Shown: positions 1 through 9,316 of the stretch, piece by piece | Numbering within the stretch: position 1 is the first letter of the stretch | Layout: each line of letters begins with the position of its first letter | Assembly (NCBI GenBank): GCA_031556035.1 | Contig: JAVBTT010000024.1 | Location: forward strand, 1-64,000 | Direction: 5' to 3' | From: JAVBTT01 sp031556035 | Lineage (GTDB): Bacteria > Bacillota > Clostridia > Oscillospirales > UBA929 | DNA length: 64,000 bases | The notes under the pieces: model-generated | What the model saw: only the letters and a program-made list of their open reading frames with translations | Database searches by the model: none | What the model was told of the DNA's origin: nothing | Made by a program: the position numbers and the translations under genes

Positions 1-3000
1 ATTTCCTTGTCAAGCTTGCCGTCCTTTGCGGAAACAGCTCCGCCGAATATAAGAAGCAGCTTGCCGTCGGTATCTTCAGCTGCGGTCGGGTGCCAGAGCG
101 CCTGAGCGTCGTACTCGACGACGGTTATTTCGCAGAAGCCGGCTGTTTTTCCGCTCGGGGTTTTGAGCACCAGGTTATATATGCCCTTTAGCGGAGCGGC
201 TTGGATGTACATGCGGCCCTTGCCGGAGGCAATGTCGGTTCCGTCGGGCAGTTCTGCAAGATAGGCCTTTACCGTTTCCCCGTCAAAGGACGAGGCCCCG
301 GCAGTGATGTTTAGATAGGCCGAGAGGGTTTCAACCAATATCGGGGTGGAAACCGTGACCTTGATGTAGACTGTGATGTCGAAGGAAGCTGTCTTTGTCA
401 ATCCTCCCTCGCCGTAGCTTACGGTTACGCTCCTTGTTCCGGCGGCAAAGAGAAGCTCGTTGTCTTCGGGAGTTGTCACAAAACCGGTGACAACAGCGCT
501 TGAGCCGTCGCTGTAATACGCTGTTACCTCAAGCCCGCTGAGGTCAAGCTCGTCGCCCTGGGTGTAAACAAGCTTATCTGGAGCGGAGCTTATCGCTATT
601 CTGTCGAGCAGGGCCGGGTTTACCGTGACATTGAAGGATTTCTCGAAGCCCATGTAGCTCACTGTCACAGGCTGTGATCCGGCGGTTGTCAGCGCGGTTC
701 CGTCCTCCGGGCTGACGGTGTAGCCGGTTATCTCGATACTGCTTCCGTCGCTGTAGTCGGCGCAAACGGTCAGGCCGCTGAGATCAAGGCTCTCTCCGAC
801 AAAGTAAGCGAGCTTACTTGGCAGGCTTGTGAGGGTTATGCCGGTAAGCTCTGCGGTAGGTTCGTTCACAGTTATGTCAAAGCTCGCTGTCTTGGTTACC
901 GCGTTTTCGGTGTAACTAAGCTCGACTGTGACTGTGCCTGCTGAGCCGAGAATATCACCGTCGGCGGGAGAGGCGGTATATCCGGTAACCTCGGCGCTCA
1001 GCCCGTCGGCGTATATTGCGCTCACAACCAGTCCAAAAAAATTGAGGCTCTCGTCCTTGAAGTATACCGTCTTGTTGGGAAGAACCGTCACTTGAAGCCC
1101 CGCGAGCGCCGCCTCCCCGGCGGTGCGCAGCACCCAGAGAGAGCCGCCGTTGTTGGAGAAGGTCTTGTAGCCCTCCTTCGTTGTGGGAAGGGTGCGGGAG
1201 TTCAGGCTGCCGTCCTTTATAGCGCCGTTAATCGAGGCGTACTCGTGCGCCGATATGATCCCGTTAACCGTGATCTCGCTGTTTCCCGCAATCAGCGCGC
1301 CGGTGCCGGAAACCTGCGAGGCGGTCAGATCCGCGCCTGCGAATATCATGCTGTCATTGCCTGACGCCGAGGCCGCGTTGAGGGTGCCCTTGATGAAGCC
1401 TGCGTCAACCCATATCTGCCCGCCGCTCAGCGCTTCGGCTCCCGTTCCCGCCGAGGCTTCGACGCTGCCATAGGGAATGGAGACAAGGCCGCCGTTTGAG
1501 GCGCGCGCGCCGGTTGTCTGGGCAGAAACGCTTCCGTCAAGCGCTACCACGCTGCCTTGTCCGTCCGAGCTTACTCCTATGGCTCCGGATACGTCGCCCG
1601 TTACAAAGATCGATGCGCCGCTTTCGGCGACTGCCGCTTTTCCGGCGGGGCAAGCCACGCTTCCGTCAACGTTCACAAAGGCCTCGAGTGAGGCGTGGAT
1701 AGCGCTGCCTCCGGTTGTATTCACGGTTCCGTGGACATAGAGAGCCGTGCCCTCGCCGCTCACCTCAAACCCGGAGGCTCCGGCGACGTCGCCGTCTATC
1801 TTCACGGTCGAAGCGCCGTAAATTTGCTTGGCGTTAATCCCGCTCGGGGAGCCGTGAAGCTCGGCGGAGGACGCGCCGCGAATCTTCATTTCCTTGGCAA
1901 GCAGCCTGCCGCCCGAGGTTGTATAGCTTTGCACGGCGCCGTCAAAGTCGAAGCCGCCGACGCTCAGGTCAAACTCTCCAAGCCCGAAGACTATGCTCTT
2001 GTTATTGATAACCACCGTGTCGGTGGCTGCTATGCTCTCAAGTAGGGTTATGGTTTCGCCGCCGTTGTGGTCTTCAAGGGCTTTGGAGAGAGTGGTGTAC
2101 TGCGTCTGGCCGATGGCGCAGACATAGTGAAGGGCAAGGCTGAAGGAGCGCGAGTAGGCCGCCAGCTCGATTCCGTCCGCGTTTTTCACAATGCCCGCGT
2201 TGACGCTCACCGTGTAGACGCCGTTCGGCATGAAGCCGTTCGGGGTTATGGTGACGCGCGTACCGCCCGACACCGCGAGATCAAAGGAGGCGAAGGCTTC
2301 GCCGTCCCGCGTGACGGAGACGAGGCCGGCGATGTTCCCGCTCGTGAGCGCTTCGCCGGATGAAGCCAGATATAACGGGGAGTCAACGTCGAAGCTGAGC
2401 GAGGCGGGGGTTTCAAGCGTGTAGGTCTGGCCCTCGCCGAAGCTCCATGAGGTCAGGACAGGAGCGACAGCTTCTTTTTCGGTTGTAAATATTATTGAAT
2501 GGTCTGATCTCAGGGCGTTGCCCGCCAGGTCGCGGAAGCTTTCAATCGAGAAATAGTAGGATGTATTGTAGGCAAGCGCCGGCAGGTCGTAGGTCACGCT
2601 CTTATAATCGGACGACCAGACCGGATTGGTGAGAATAGCGGAGCCGGGGCTGTACTGCCTGATCTGGCCGAAGCTCGGATCCATAATCTCGTTGAATGTG
2701 GCGGTCAGCTTGTTCGTGGAAACCGGGACATCTTTCGCATTTCCAGCCGGGATTGTAGAGACCACCGTAGGGGCAATTATGTCGTCGGTCGGGTCGCTCT
2801 TGCACCAGAAAAACCCGCCGTCCTGCGAATACTCGAAGTAGCCCGGCTTGGACGAGGGCACGGTGCGCGATTCCGGCGAGCCGTCCTTGACTGCGCCGTT
2901 TACAATCGCGTAGGTTGCGGGAAGGTGCGGGGTTGAGCCGTATTCGTTCTGAATTCTCCCGTCCACCGTGACCCTGCCGCTGCCGGTCACCTTAACTCCG

Positions 3001-5885
3001 GTGGCGGCCGCGGGATTGGAGCGGTGAGTATACAGGTTTCCCGCGATGTACACCGAGCTGTCGTTGCCGGCGAAGGCGCCTACGTCGCTGCCGCGCACAT
3101 AGCCCGTGAGAACTTCGATCACGCCGCCGTTGTCCGCGTACGCGCCAAAGCCAGAATAGCTGGAATAGCCTGCGGTGCTTACTGTGGCGTTGCCGTTCGT
3201 AAGAGTTATTTTTCCTCCGTTTATCGCCTTGAGCAGGGTGGTGTTGTTGTAGGATGTGCTCATACTGCCGCCGATGGTGATCTCGCTGCCGGCGCCGTCG
3301 GCGTACGCGCCGATCTCCGAAATTTCGACCCTGCCGTTTACTGTCACCTTCGCGCCGCCAAGGGCAGAGACGCTAATATCCTCCTGAGAGGTGTTGACAA
3401 ACCCGTCAACCGAAGAGACGGTGACGCGGCTGTTCGGGCCGGTGACGACGAGAGGCTTATTACTTCCGTTAATGCTGAAAGATCCGCTTCCGGTGAGAAA
3501 GATCGAACCGTTGGTGACCGCCAGAGCGTCGGTGTTGCTGGACGCGCTCAGGGTCAGGTAATAGCCGTTTGTGTTGATCGCAATCTCCTTGTCGGAAATT
3601 TCGATCGGAACCCTGTTGTAAGTGCCGTAATAGTATGTCGAGGAGCGGAGCAGCTTCAGGGTCTGCCCGTCCTGCGCGGCGTCGAACGCAAGCCTTGCGT
3701 TGGTAAACTGCGCCCCGCCGACTATTTCGCAGATCACCGGAAGATTCATCGTAAAGTTCAGCACGATGTCGTCCGTATAGGTCAGGTGCTGGACGTCCTC
3801 CAGGACTCCTTTTTTTACCGTCACCTTATAAACCCCGTTGGGGAAGCTGTCGGGCGCGTCGGGGATCAGGACCAGCTGCCTGTTTCCCGAGTCGTACGTC
3901 ACACGGTAATCGTCAAATGGCAGGCCGTCCCTGGTTATGTCAAAAAGAGTGCCCTTCATCCCGGGCGCGTTTGCGGCGTCCAGAAGCGCTCCTCCGTTTA
4001 CAAGGTACATCGCCTCGTAGAGACTGACGGTCAGAGCCTCAAAATTGCTTGCGGAAACCTGGCCCTCGGTTTTATTGAAGCCCACCCTGGGGGGAATCTG
4101 ATCGGTGGCGGTGGCGAAGCTGAAGCCGAACACGTCCATGACGTTGCCGGCAAAATCGGCAAAGCCTGAGAGAGTGACATTGTAGACTGTGTCGGACTTT
4201 ATTCCGTTCATGCTGACCTGATACGTCCTGTTTGCATCGGTCCAGATCGGGTTTGTCAGGGTCACGGCGTTGGCCGCGGGGTCGGTGACTATAACGACGC
4301 TGCCGCCGGAGGTGGCCATGGTCTCGTTGAACTTGATCCGCAGGATCTGGTTGACGCTGCTGTAACTCATTTCGGTCTTGTTGTGCGACAGCCAGCCCGC
4401 CTGAGGCTTCTGGGTGTCGGGGAGATCTTTCACCCAGACCGTCGAGGCATTGGCGGCGGTTGTGGTGTAGGTGCGGTAGCCGGCCTTTGTGGTGGGGGTG
4501 GTGGCACTGGCAGGCGTGCTGTTTTTATATGCGCCGTTTACATAAATATAATCCGCTGCCTGTATGTATCCGTCCACCGTGACCTGAGCGCCGCCTGTTG
4601 AGGCGTACACCCCGGAGCCGGTGTTGCCCAGAGTGTCATATCCGGCGGAGACGTTGCCGCCGATATTGACGACAGCGTTGCCGCTGGTTTGGACGGCGTA
4701 AGCGGACTTCGCCTTTACATCCCCGATGATGGAGACGGTTGTTCCGGCTGCGGCGACAAGGCCGCTTCCTTCGCTCAGGATGCTGCCGCCCAAGGCAAAC
4801 GTCCCGGTATTTATCTCTGCGGCTGCATATGAAGGCGAGGCCGAAAGTATGTAGCCTCCGACGGAAACATAGTTGCTGCCGCCGTATGAATAAACGGCCC
4901 TGTCGCTTGCGCCGGTTGTATTTACGCTGCCGCCCACGGTCACGCGGGCGTCGTACCGGACAGATACAGAGCCCCTCACCGATGTGACCGAGCCCCCGAC
5001 GTTAATCGAGCTTCCGGGGTTCAGGGCTCCCAATCCGATACCCACGCTTGTGAAGGAACCGCTGCGGATGTCGACCTGGCCGCCCGTCTCGGCTATTATC
5101 GCACCGTCGTTCCAGGAGCCGCCGGTACAGAACGCGCTGCCTTCGGTCACCACTACCTTTGCGCCCTGGTTCGCGCTGATGACGCCTCTGCTTCCGACGT
5201 TCGCCGTGGAGGTGAGATCGCCCCTGACGGTGACCAGTGTGTCGGTGCCGGTGGCGCTTACAGCCTTTCCTCCGGATACGCGCCCCGCCACGCTGACGAC
5301 CGCGCCGGCCTGGGCGTGCAGGGCCTGAACGTCGCCTGTGCTAAGGCTCTCGGCGTTGCCGCCCACCGTTACCGAGGTTCCGGCGTCCTGGGCCCATACT
5401 GCGCGCCCGTTCTGGCTGACAGCGTCGCCCAGAACCGTGATTTTGCTGCCGCTTGTCGCGCTTGCCGCCGTGCCGCTCGAGGAGTTGGCCGACCGGCTGA
5501 CTGTTATCTCGCTTCCGTTTATCGCGAGAAGCGAATCATTGCCGCTTGAGCCGCTGACGTTCAGAGCACCGCCCGAAGCGAAGCCCAGTACGCTTATCTT
5601 TGCGTTGTCCAGCTTGAGCGCGATGCCCGGGCCGGCAAAGGAGAGCGCTTTGCCGTTTAAGTCGATCGTCAGATTTTTGCCGGTGATATTCGCGTCCTCG
5701 GCATAAACAATGCCGGCAGTGAGCCTGATGGTGTCTCCCGATTGGGAGGATGAGAGCGCTGCCTTGAGCTCAGCGAAGGTAGACACATCCTGGTTTGCAG
5801 CAAGCGCGGACGGCAACGTGCAAGGTAAGGACAGGACAAGCGCAAGGGCAAGAAGCACGGAGAGAAGACGATTTGTAATTTTCAT
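1..5885 (-). CDS. Giant secreted modular repeat protein (beta-helix-like modules plus Ig-like domains), 3' end outside window
   Basis: At least 1961 codons read from an ATG at 5885-5883 and remain open at base 1, so the C-terminus is missing. The start has a GAAGGG Shine-Dalgarno. Residues 1-29 are a Sec signal peptide (MKITNRLL, hydrophobic core, ALAA). Three large modules follow, at about 30-490, 705-1030 and 1255-1590. Each opens with a segment ending GDTIRL, GQTLKL or GETITL and continues as short repeats of the VTVGGNV or ITVSGS kind, typical of right-handed beta-helices. Each closes with a TKxGYxxY...W motif. Between modules are SbsA/Big_5-like segments (IPPRVGF; APTVVSTIPAGN...FNEIM). 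From about 1592 come three bacterial Ig group-3-like repeats (Y-x-GE-x-LDLSGL...YSDGSS...TGY). It is probably a cell-surface adhesin or polysaccharide-associated protein, with any anchor beyond the window. The substrate is unknown. Confidence 0.85.
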   Translation of the reverse strand, partial: MKITNRLLSVLLALALVLSLPCTLPSALAANQDVSTFAELKAALSSSQSGDTIRLTAGIVYAEDANITGKNLTIDLNGKALSFAGPGIALKLDNAKISVLGFASGGALNVSGSSGNDSLLAINGSEITVSRSANSSSGTAASATSGSKITVLGDAVSQNGRAVWAQDAGTSVTVGGNAESLSTGDVQALHAQAGAVVSVAGRVSGGKAVSATGTDTLVTVRGDLTSTANVGSRGVISANQGAKVVVTEGSAFCTGGSWNDGAIIAETGGQVDIRSGSFTSVGIGLGALNPGSSINVGGSVTSVRGSVSVRYDARVTVGGSVNTTGASDRAVYSYGGSNYVSVGGYILSASPSYAAAEINTGTFALGGSILSEGSGLVAAAGTTVSIIGDVKAKSAYAVQTSGNAVVNIGGNVSAGYDTLGNTGSGVYASTGGAQVTVDGYIQAADYIYVNGAYKNSTPASATTPTTKAGYRTYTTTAANASTVWVKDLPDTQKPQAGWLSHNKTEMSYSSVNQILRIKFNETMATSGGSVVIVTDPAANAVTLTNPIWTDANRTYQVSMNGIKSDTVYNVTLSGFADFAGNVMDVFGFSFATATDQIPPRVGFNKTEGQVSASNFEALTVSLYEAMYLVNGGALLDAANAPGMKGTLFDITRDGLPFDDYRVTYDSGNRQLVLIPDAPDSFPNGVYKVTVKKGVLEDVQHLTYTDDIVLNFTMNLPVICEIVGGAQFTNARLAFDAAQDGQTLKLLRSSTYYYGTYNRVPIEISDKEIAINTNGYYLTLSASSNTDALAVTNGSIFLTGSGSFSINGSNKPLVVTGPNSRVTVSSVDGFVNTSQEDISVSALGGAKVTVNGRVEISEIGAYADGAGSEITIGGSMSTSYNNTTLLKAINGGKITLTNGNATVSTAGYSSYSGFGAYADNGGVIEVLTGYVRGSDVGAFAGNDSSVYIAGNLYTHRSNPAAATGVKVTGSGRVTVDGRIQNEYGSTPHLPATYAIVNGAVKDGSPESRTVPSSKPGYFEYSQDGGFFWCKSDPTDDIIAPTVVSTIPAGNAKDVPVSTNKLTATFNEIMDPSFGQIRQYSPGSAILTNPVWSSDYKSVTYDLPALAYNTSYYFSIESFRDLAGNALRSDHSIIFTTEKEAVAPVLTSWSFGEGQTYTLETPASLSFDVDSPLYLASSGEALTSGNIAGLVSVTRDGEAFASFDLAVSGGTRVTITPNGFMPNGVYTVSVNAGIVKNADGIELAAYSRSFSLALHYVCAIGQTQYTTLSKALEDHNGGETITLLESIAATDTVVINNKSIVFGLGEFDLSVGGFDFDGAVQSYTTSGGRLLAKEMKIRGASSAELHGSPSGINAKQIYGASTVKIDGDVAGASGFEVSGEGTALYVHGTVNTTGGSAIHASLEAFVNVDGSVACPAGKAAVAESGASIFVTGDVSGAIGVSSDGQGSVVALDGSVSAQTTGARASNGGLVSIPYGSVEASAGTGAEALSGGQIWVDAGFIKGTLNAASASGNDSMIFAGADLTASQVSGTGALIAGNSEITVNGIISAHEYASINGAIKDGSLNSRTLPTTKEGYKTFSNNGGSLWVLRTAGEAALAGLQVTVLPNKTVYFKDESLNFFGLVVSAIYADGLSAEVTGYTASPADGDILGSAGTVTVELSYTENAVTKTASFDITVNEPTAELTGITLTSLPSKLAYFVGESLDLSGLTVCADYSDGSSIEITGYTVSPEDGTALTTAGSQPVTVSYMGFEKSFNVTVNPALLDRIAISSAPDKLVYTQGDELDLSGLEVTAYYSDGSSAVVTGFVTTPEDNELLFAAGTRSVTVSYGEGGLTKTASFDITVYIKVTVSTPILVETLSAYLNITAGASSFDGETVKAYLAELPDGTDIASGKGRMYIQAAPLKGIYNLVLKTPSGKTAGFCEITVVEYDAQALWHPTAAEDTDGKLLLIFGGAVSAKDGKLDKE

Positions 5886-6098
5886 GAGCTTTTTTCCCTT
5901 CTTCTTTATTCGGCTGCAATATTTTTTCCTTGCCGATACTAATTAAGTTACTCTAGCAGCAGGTATTGCGCAACGTCTGTAACGACTAGTTTTTGCAAAC
6001 TATGCCAGTCCCATACCTAGCCGAAACGACCAGGTAGCGCGGCGGCTCCGGCCAGGGTCAGTTGTTGAGGCACGTGCCCGGGTGTGATTGCATTGGTC

Positions 6099-6126
6099 TT
6101 GACACAAAATAAATCAAAGATATAAT
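6099..6126 (+). promoter_or_regulatory. Sigma-A-type promoter for the LuxR-type membrane regulator
   Basis: TTGACA (6099-6104), a 16-base spacer and TATAAT (6121-6126) make a near-consensus vegetative promoter 26 bases before the ATG at 6152. An AGGGGGG ribosome binding site lies between. The rest of the 266-base gap back to 5886 shows nothing recognisable. Confidence 0.75.
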
Positions 6127-6151
6127 TAAGCATAATATAGGGGGGTCAGCT

Positions 6152-7594
6152 ATGAGACAGTTATTCACGAGCAAGCCGGTACGGTATGCCCTCATCTCCT
6201 TCTTTGCGGTCGACACGGCGAAGTATCTGGTGTGGTCTCTCGTATATGAACGGATGCTCAACGCCGAGCGGAGCAATTTGGAGATCAACCTTTTTTTTAT
6301 ATTTTACTGCGGAATTGTGGCTGCGGTCGTCGCCTTTCTCCCGCTTGCCCTGAAAAAGCTCAGGCTGGGAAGCCCGCGGGCATCGACCTTAATATACCGC
6401 ACGAGCGCCGCCGCATCCCTTGTATTTCTGATCTTCTCCGCTTTCTTGCCGGTCGGCCTGATCATGATTTTCGGCCTCTTCACCATGCTCTTTCTGTCCG
6501 TTTGTGTTTCGCTCCGTCTTTCGCAGCTTACGGCCGTACTGCCGCAAAATCTCTCCGGCCGCTTTCTCGGCGTTGTCTACGCCGCTTATATGTTGGTATC
6601 TGGGGGAGTCGAAGCTTTCTCAGGGACAGGGCCGGCTTTTTTTGCAGTCGCTTTCACGGCGCTATTCACCCTGCTCCTGCTGTCGGTTTTGTTTTTCCGC
6701 GCCCATCCGGCCTCTGCTGCTGCGCCCCGGTACGAGGCTCCGCGCCCCCCAGGCCTTGCTAGTTTTTTTGCGTTGCTGCCTGTCCCTGTAGTGCTTTTTT
6801 CAGCAGTGCTCAACTCTTCGGAGAATTTTGCCTTTTTCGGATCGTACTTTGAGCCTTACAACGTGTATCTGATCGTATATTTTGTTTTTTACTCTTTGAT
6901 GTATTTGTTAAACGGCTTATTTTTGGACAAGTACGGGGTCAGGGTCTCACTGCTGCTGCCCGTGCTTCTGATCATTGCCGCCTATTCGACGCACTGGTTT
7001 TGGGGCTCGCTGGCACAAACCCTGCCGTTTAAAGCGTTTGTGCCGATCACTTGGACCCTTTTTGAGATGACTGTCGTTTCGATTTACCTTTATCGGTCAA
7101 AAATCCGAGTATTATCCGGCTTGGGATACGCCTTGATGTACCTTGGATATTGTCTCGCGAGCGTTTTATTTCAGCTCACCCCGGAGAACGGCTATGCTTA
7201 TATCAACGGAGCAATGCTTCTTCTGTCGGTACTAACTCTGATCCTGCTTATGCTGGCTCTTGCCGGGCAGCACGGCAGGCCGGAGGAACGGCTTGCGGAA
7301 GCCTGTGATAATACGCCGGATAGCCCGCCGCCCGCACAATCACCGTCGCTAGCACTATTTGCCGAGGGAAAAAGCCTGACAAAGCGCGAAACGGAGCTGC
7401 TGCCGTTTGTCCTAAGCGCTAAGACGGCAGAAGAGATAGCGGCGGAAAACAACCTGAGCTACAGTACGGTGCGCTTTCATATCAGCAATATTCTGACAAA
7501 AACCGGAGCCGATAACCGCCGCGAACTCCGGCGCATATACTCTCAGGAGCCTGAGCTTACCGGAGTGTCTGTGTCCGCTAAAAAGGAGATATGA
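6152..7594 (+). CDS. Polytopic membrane protein with C-terminal LuxR-type HTH
   Basis: 480 residues. Residues 1-370 are about a dozen hydrophobic helices arranged like a major-facilitator-type transporter. A polar linker (about 370-408) leads to a LuxR/GerE helix-turn-helix at 409-463 (LTKRETELLPF...TAEEIAAENNLSYSTVRFHISNIL). This architecture, a 12-TM sensor or transporter fused to a cytoplasmic DNA-binding domain, is known from anaerobic gut Actinobacteria and Clostridia, but ligands are mostly unknown. It would act as a membrane-bound, one-component transcription factor. It has its own strong promoter and AGGGGGG RBS. The stop TGA overlaps an ATG at 7591 that has a good AAGGAG, but that frame is not convincingly a gene. 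Confidence 0.85.
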   Translation: MRQLFTSKPVRYALISFFAVDTAKYLVWSLVYERMLNAERSNLEINLFFIFYCGIVAAVVAFLPLALKKLRLGSPRASTLIYRTSAAASLVFLIFSAFLPVGLIMIFGLFTMLFLSVCVSLRLSQLTAVLPQNLSGRFLGVVYAAYMLVSGGVEAFSGTGPAFFAVAFTALFTLLLLSVLFFRAHPASAAAPRYEAPRPPGLASFFALLPVPVVLFSAVLNSSENFAFFGSYFEPYNVYLIVYFVFYSLMYLLNGLFLDKYGVRVSLLLPVLLIIAAYSTHWFWGSLAQTLPFKAFVPITWTLFEMTVVSIYLYRSKIRVLSGLGYALMYLGYCLASVLFQLTPENGYAYINGAMLLLSVLTLILLMLALAGQHGRPEERLAEACDNTPDSPPPAQSPSLALFAEGKSLTKRETELLPFVLSAKTAEEIAAENNLSYSTVRFHISNILTKTGADNRRELRRIYSQEPELTGVSVSAKKEI

Positions 7595-7679
7595 CCGCAC
7601 TTAATAGTACGTATCCGGCAAATCCAGTCTATGCGCTTCGCGCACCGGGCAGCATAAAGGCGTTGCTTGACCATATTAC

Positions 7680-8138
7680 ATGTCCGAAAAAGAATTGGCA
7701 ACATCTTTTAACTTTGAGGGAGATGAAAAGAAAAAAGAGGCGCATTGGAGCCGTGATAAAAACCTGCGCGATGTTCTCATCCACTTGTACGAATGGCATC
7801 AGCTTGTTCTGAACTGGGTGGCCGCAAATATGAATGGAAATGAAAAACCGTTTTTGCCTGCCCCTTACACATGGAAAACCTACGGGGACATGAATGTGGA
7901 GTTCTGGAAAAAGCATCAAGGCACAAACCTTACTGAGGCTAAAGAGCTGTTGGTTAAATCCCATGCTGATGTTATGCAACTTGCGGAAGCCTTTTCAAAT
8001 GACGAGCTGTTTTCAAAAGGTGCATACAAATGGGTCGGCGGCAGCACGTTGGGCTCATATTTTGTCAGCGTTACGGCCAGCCATTATGACTGGGCGATGA
8101 AAAAACTAAAGGCACACATTAAGAACTGCAAAGCATAA
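7680..8138 (+). pseudogene. ClbS/DfsB-family (DUF1706) protein lacking its N-terminus
   Basis: The 152-codon frame matches the body of ClbS/DfsB four-helix-bundle proteins: SFNFEGDEKKKEAHWSRDKN, LIHLYEWHQL, PAPYTWKTYGDMN, TLGSYFVSVTASHYDWAMKK. ClbS itself is the colibactin self-protection hydrolase; most relatives are uncharacterised. Family members normally have about 25-30 more N-terminal residues (a KEELL..-type first helix) before the segment that starts here at MSEKEL. In this frame a TGA lies just upstream of the ATG at 7680, and no ribosome binding site precedes that ATG. A good AAGGAG sits at 7584 before an ATG at 7591, but that ATG is in another frame and encodes nothing ClbS-like. 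I therefore read it as a 5'-truncated or frame-disrupted remnant. A short functional form is not excluded. Confidence 0.6.
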
Positions 8139-8205
8139 TTAGCACCCGAGGTCAAGAAACAGGCTCCGATATTTGCTAAACTGTCTTCGGGAGGTGAAAA
8201 AAACG

Positions 8206-9111
8206 GTGAATCAAAATGCAGAAACGGCAGATCGGATAAAAAAGTATATTGCGCAGCATTTACAGGAAACAATTACCGCGGGCGATGTCGCGAAGGCGGC
8301 GGGGTATTCGCAATACCACGCGGCGCGGGTATTCAAAGAGGAAACAGGTCTGTCCCCGTTTGAATATATCCGCCGGCAGCGGCTCATTGCATCCGCGCAC
8401 TCATTGCGCGGCAGCAAAACGCGGATTCTCGATGTGGCGCTGGATTTTGCTTTTGACAGCCACGAGGGTTTTACCCGCGCATTTACAAGCTGCTTTGGCA
8501 TATCGCCAAAAAAGTACGCCGCAATCGGATTTCCCGAATGCGGCCAGCTGATTTACCGTTCTCTTAACCGCTCAAATTCAATATCGGAGGCTCAGAACAT
8601 GACCGACACAATCGTGATTTTCACCCAAATTGTCGAACGCCCGGCAAGAAAACTGCTCCTAAAACGCAGTAAAGCGGCAGACGACTACTTTTCTTATGTT
8701 GCGGAGGTCGGCTGCGGAAAGCAGAATAACTCCGCGCCGTGGGACATCCTTTGCGAAATCAAGGAAGCGCTCTATGAGCCGGTCGGCGCATGGCTGCCGG
8801 ACAATATGCGTACTGAAGGAACAGGCATATATGCCCACGGCGTTGAACTCCCCGCCGATTATTCGGGAACAGTTCCGGAAGCTTTTGAGCTTCTCGACCT
8901 TGCACCATGCAAACTGATGATATTCCAGGGGGAACCGTATAAGGAGGAGGATTTTGACAAAGCGGTGCTCGGCTGTATGGAAAAGATTGAAGTATTCAAT
9001 CCGAAGATTTACGGTTACGATTTTGCGCCGGAGCTTGCGCCGAGAATGCAGCTTAGCCCTGAAGGCTGGCGCGGATACATCGAGCTGCGGCCGGTAAGAG
9101 AAATAAAATAG
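8206..9111 (+). CDS. AraC-family regulator with GyrI-like effector domain
   Basis: 301 residues from GTG 8206, chosen because GGGAGGTG lies 9 bases upstream; an in-frame TTG at 8173 has no RBS. Residues about 5-105 are a two-HTH AraC DNA-binding domain (AGDVAKAAGYSQYHAARVFK, then the second HTH ILDVALDFAFDSHEGFTRAF...GISPKKY). Residues about 130-301 resemble the GyrI/Rob-type effector domain (IVERPARKLLLKR..., PCKLMIFQGEPY). Such proteins (Rob, SoxS-related, TipA-like) bind small lipophilic or drug-like ligands. The neighbour is the ClbS-like remnant, so a stress or toxin response role is plausible but only inferred. Confidence 0.85.
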   Translation: MNQNAETADRIKKYIAQHLQETITAGDVAKAAGYSQYHAARVFKEETGLSPFEYIRRQRLIASAHSLRGSKTRILDVALDFAFDSHEGFTRAFTSCFGISPKKYAAIGFPECGQLIYRSLNRSNSISEAQNMTDTIVIFTQIVERPARKLLLKRSKAADDYFSYVAEVGCGKQNNSAPWDILCEIKEALYEPVGAWLPDNMRTEGTGIYAHGVELPADYSGTVPEAFELLDLAPCKLMIFQGEPYKEEDFDKAVLGCMEKIEVFNPKIYGYDFAPELAPRMQLSPEGWRGYIELRPVREIK

Positions 9112-9122
9112 GATTATGGCAA

Positions 9123-9158
9123 ATTGACAGGGCGACCGGTTTCGGCCGCCCTGTCAAT
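9123..9158 (+). terminator. Stem-loop after AraC/GyrI gene
   Basis: Perfect 12-base arms, ATTGACAGGGCG (9123-9134) and its complement at 9147-9158. A further CCG/CGG inner stem closes a GTTT loop. It lies 11 bases past the stop at 9111. There is no clear T-run, so it may act as a bidirectional or weak terminator. Confidence 0.55.
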
Positions 9159-9316
9159 ATTCATCTGATTCATACGCTCGTCGATATCATTTTTCTGGAA
9201 TATGCTATTTGCTACAGTAGAGCGCCTGCTGTCACACAGGCGAAAATACCGCTGATCTTTTTCACCTAAGCTTACTGCGTCAATGCGTGTGGCGTTTGAC
9301 AGGATACGAAGTATCA

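Noticed and set aside
3024..4169. 381-codon plus-strand frame inside the giant surface protein
   Set aside because: Antisense to the repeat modules; its repetitive Val/Ala/Arg composition mirrors them.
7591..7812. 73-codon frame with a good AAGGAG coupled to the LuxR-type gene stop
   Set aside because: The second half is the ClbS-like gene read in the wrong frame and the first half matches nothing known. I treat it as a relic of the disrupted gene rather than a separate protein.
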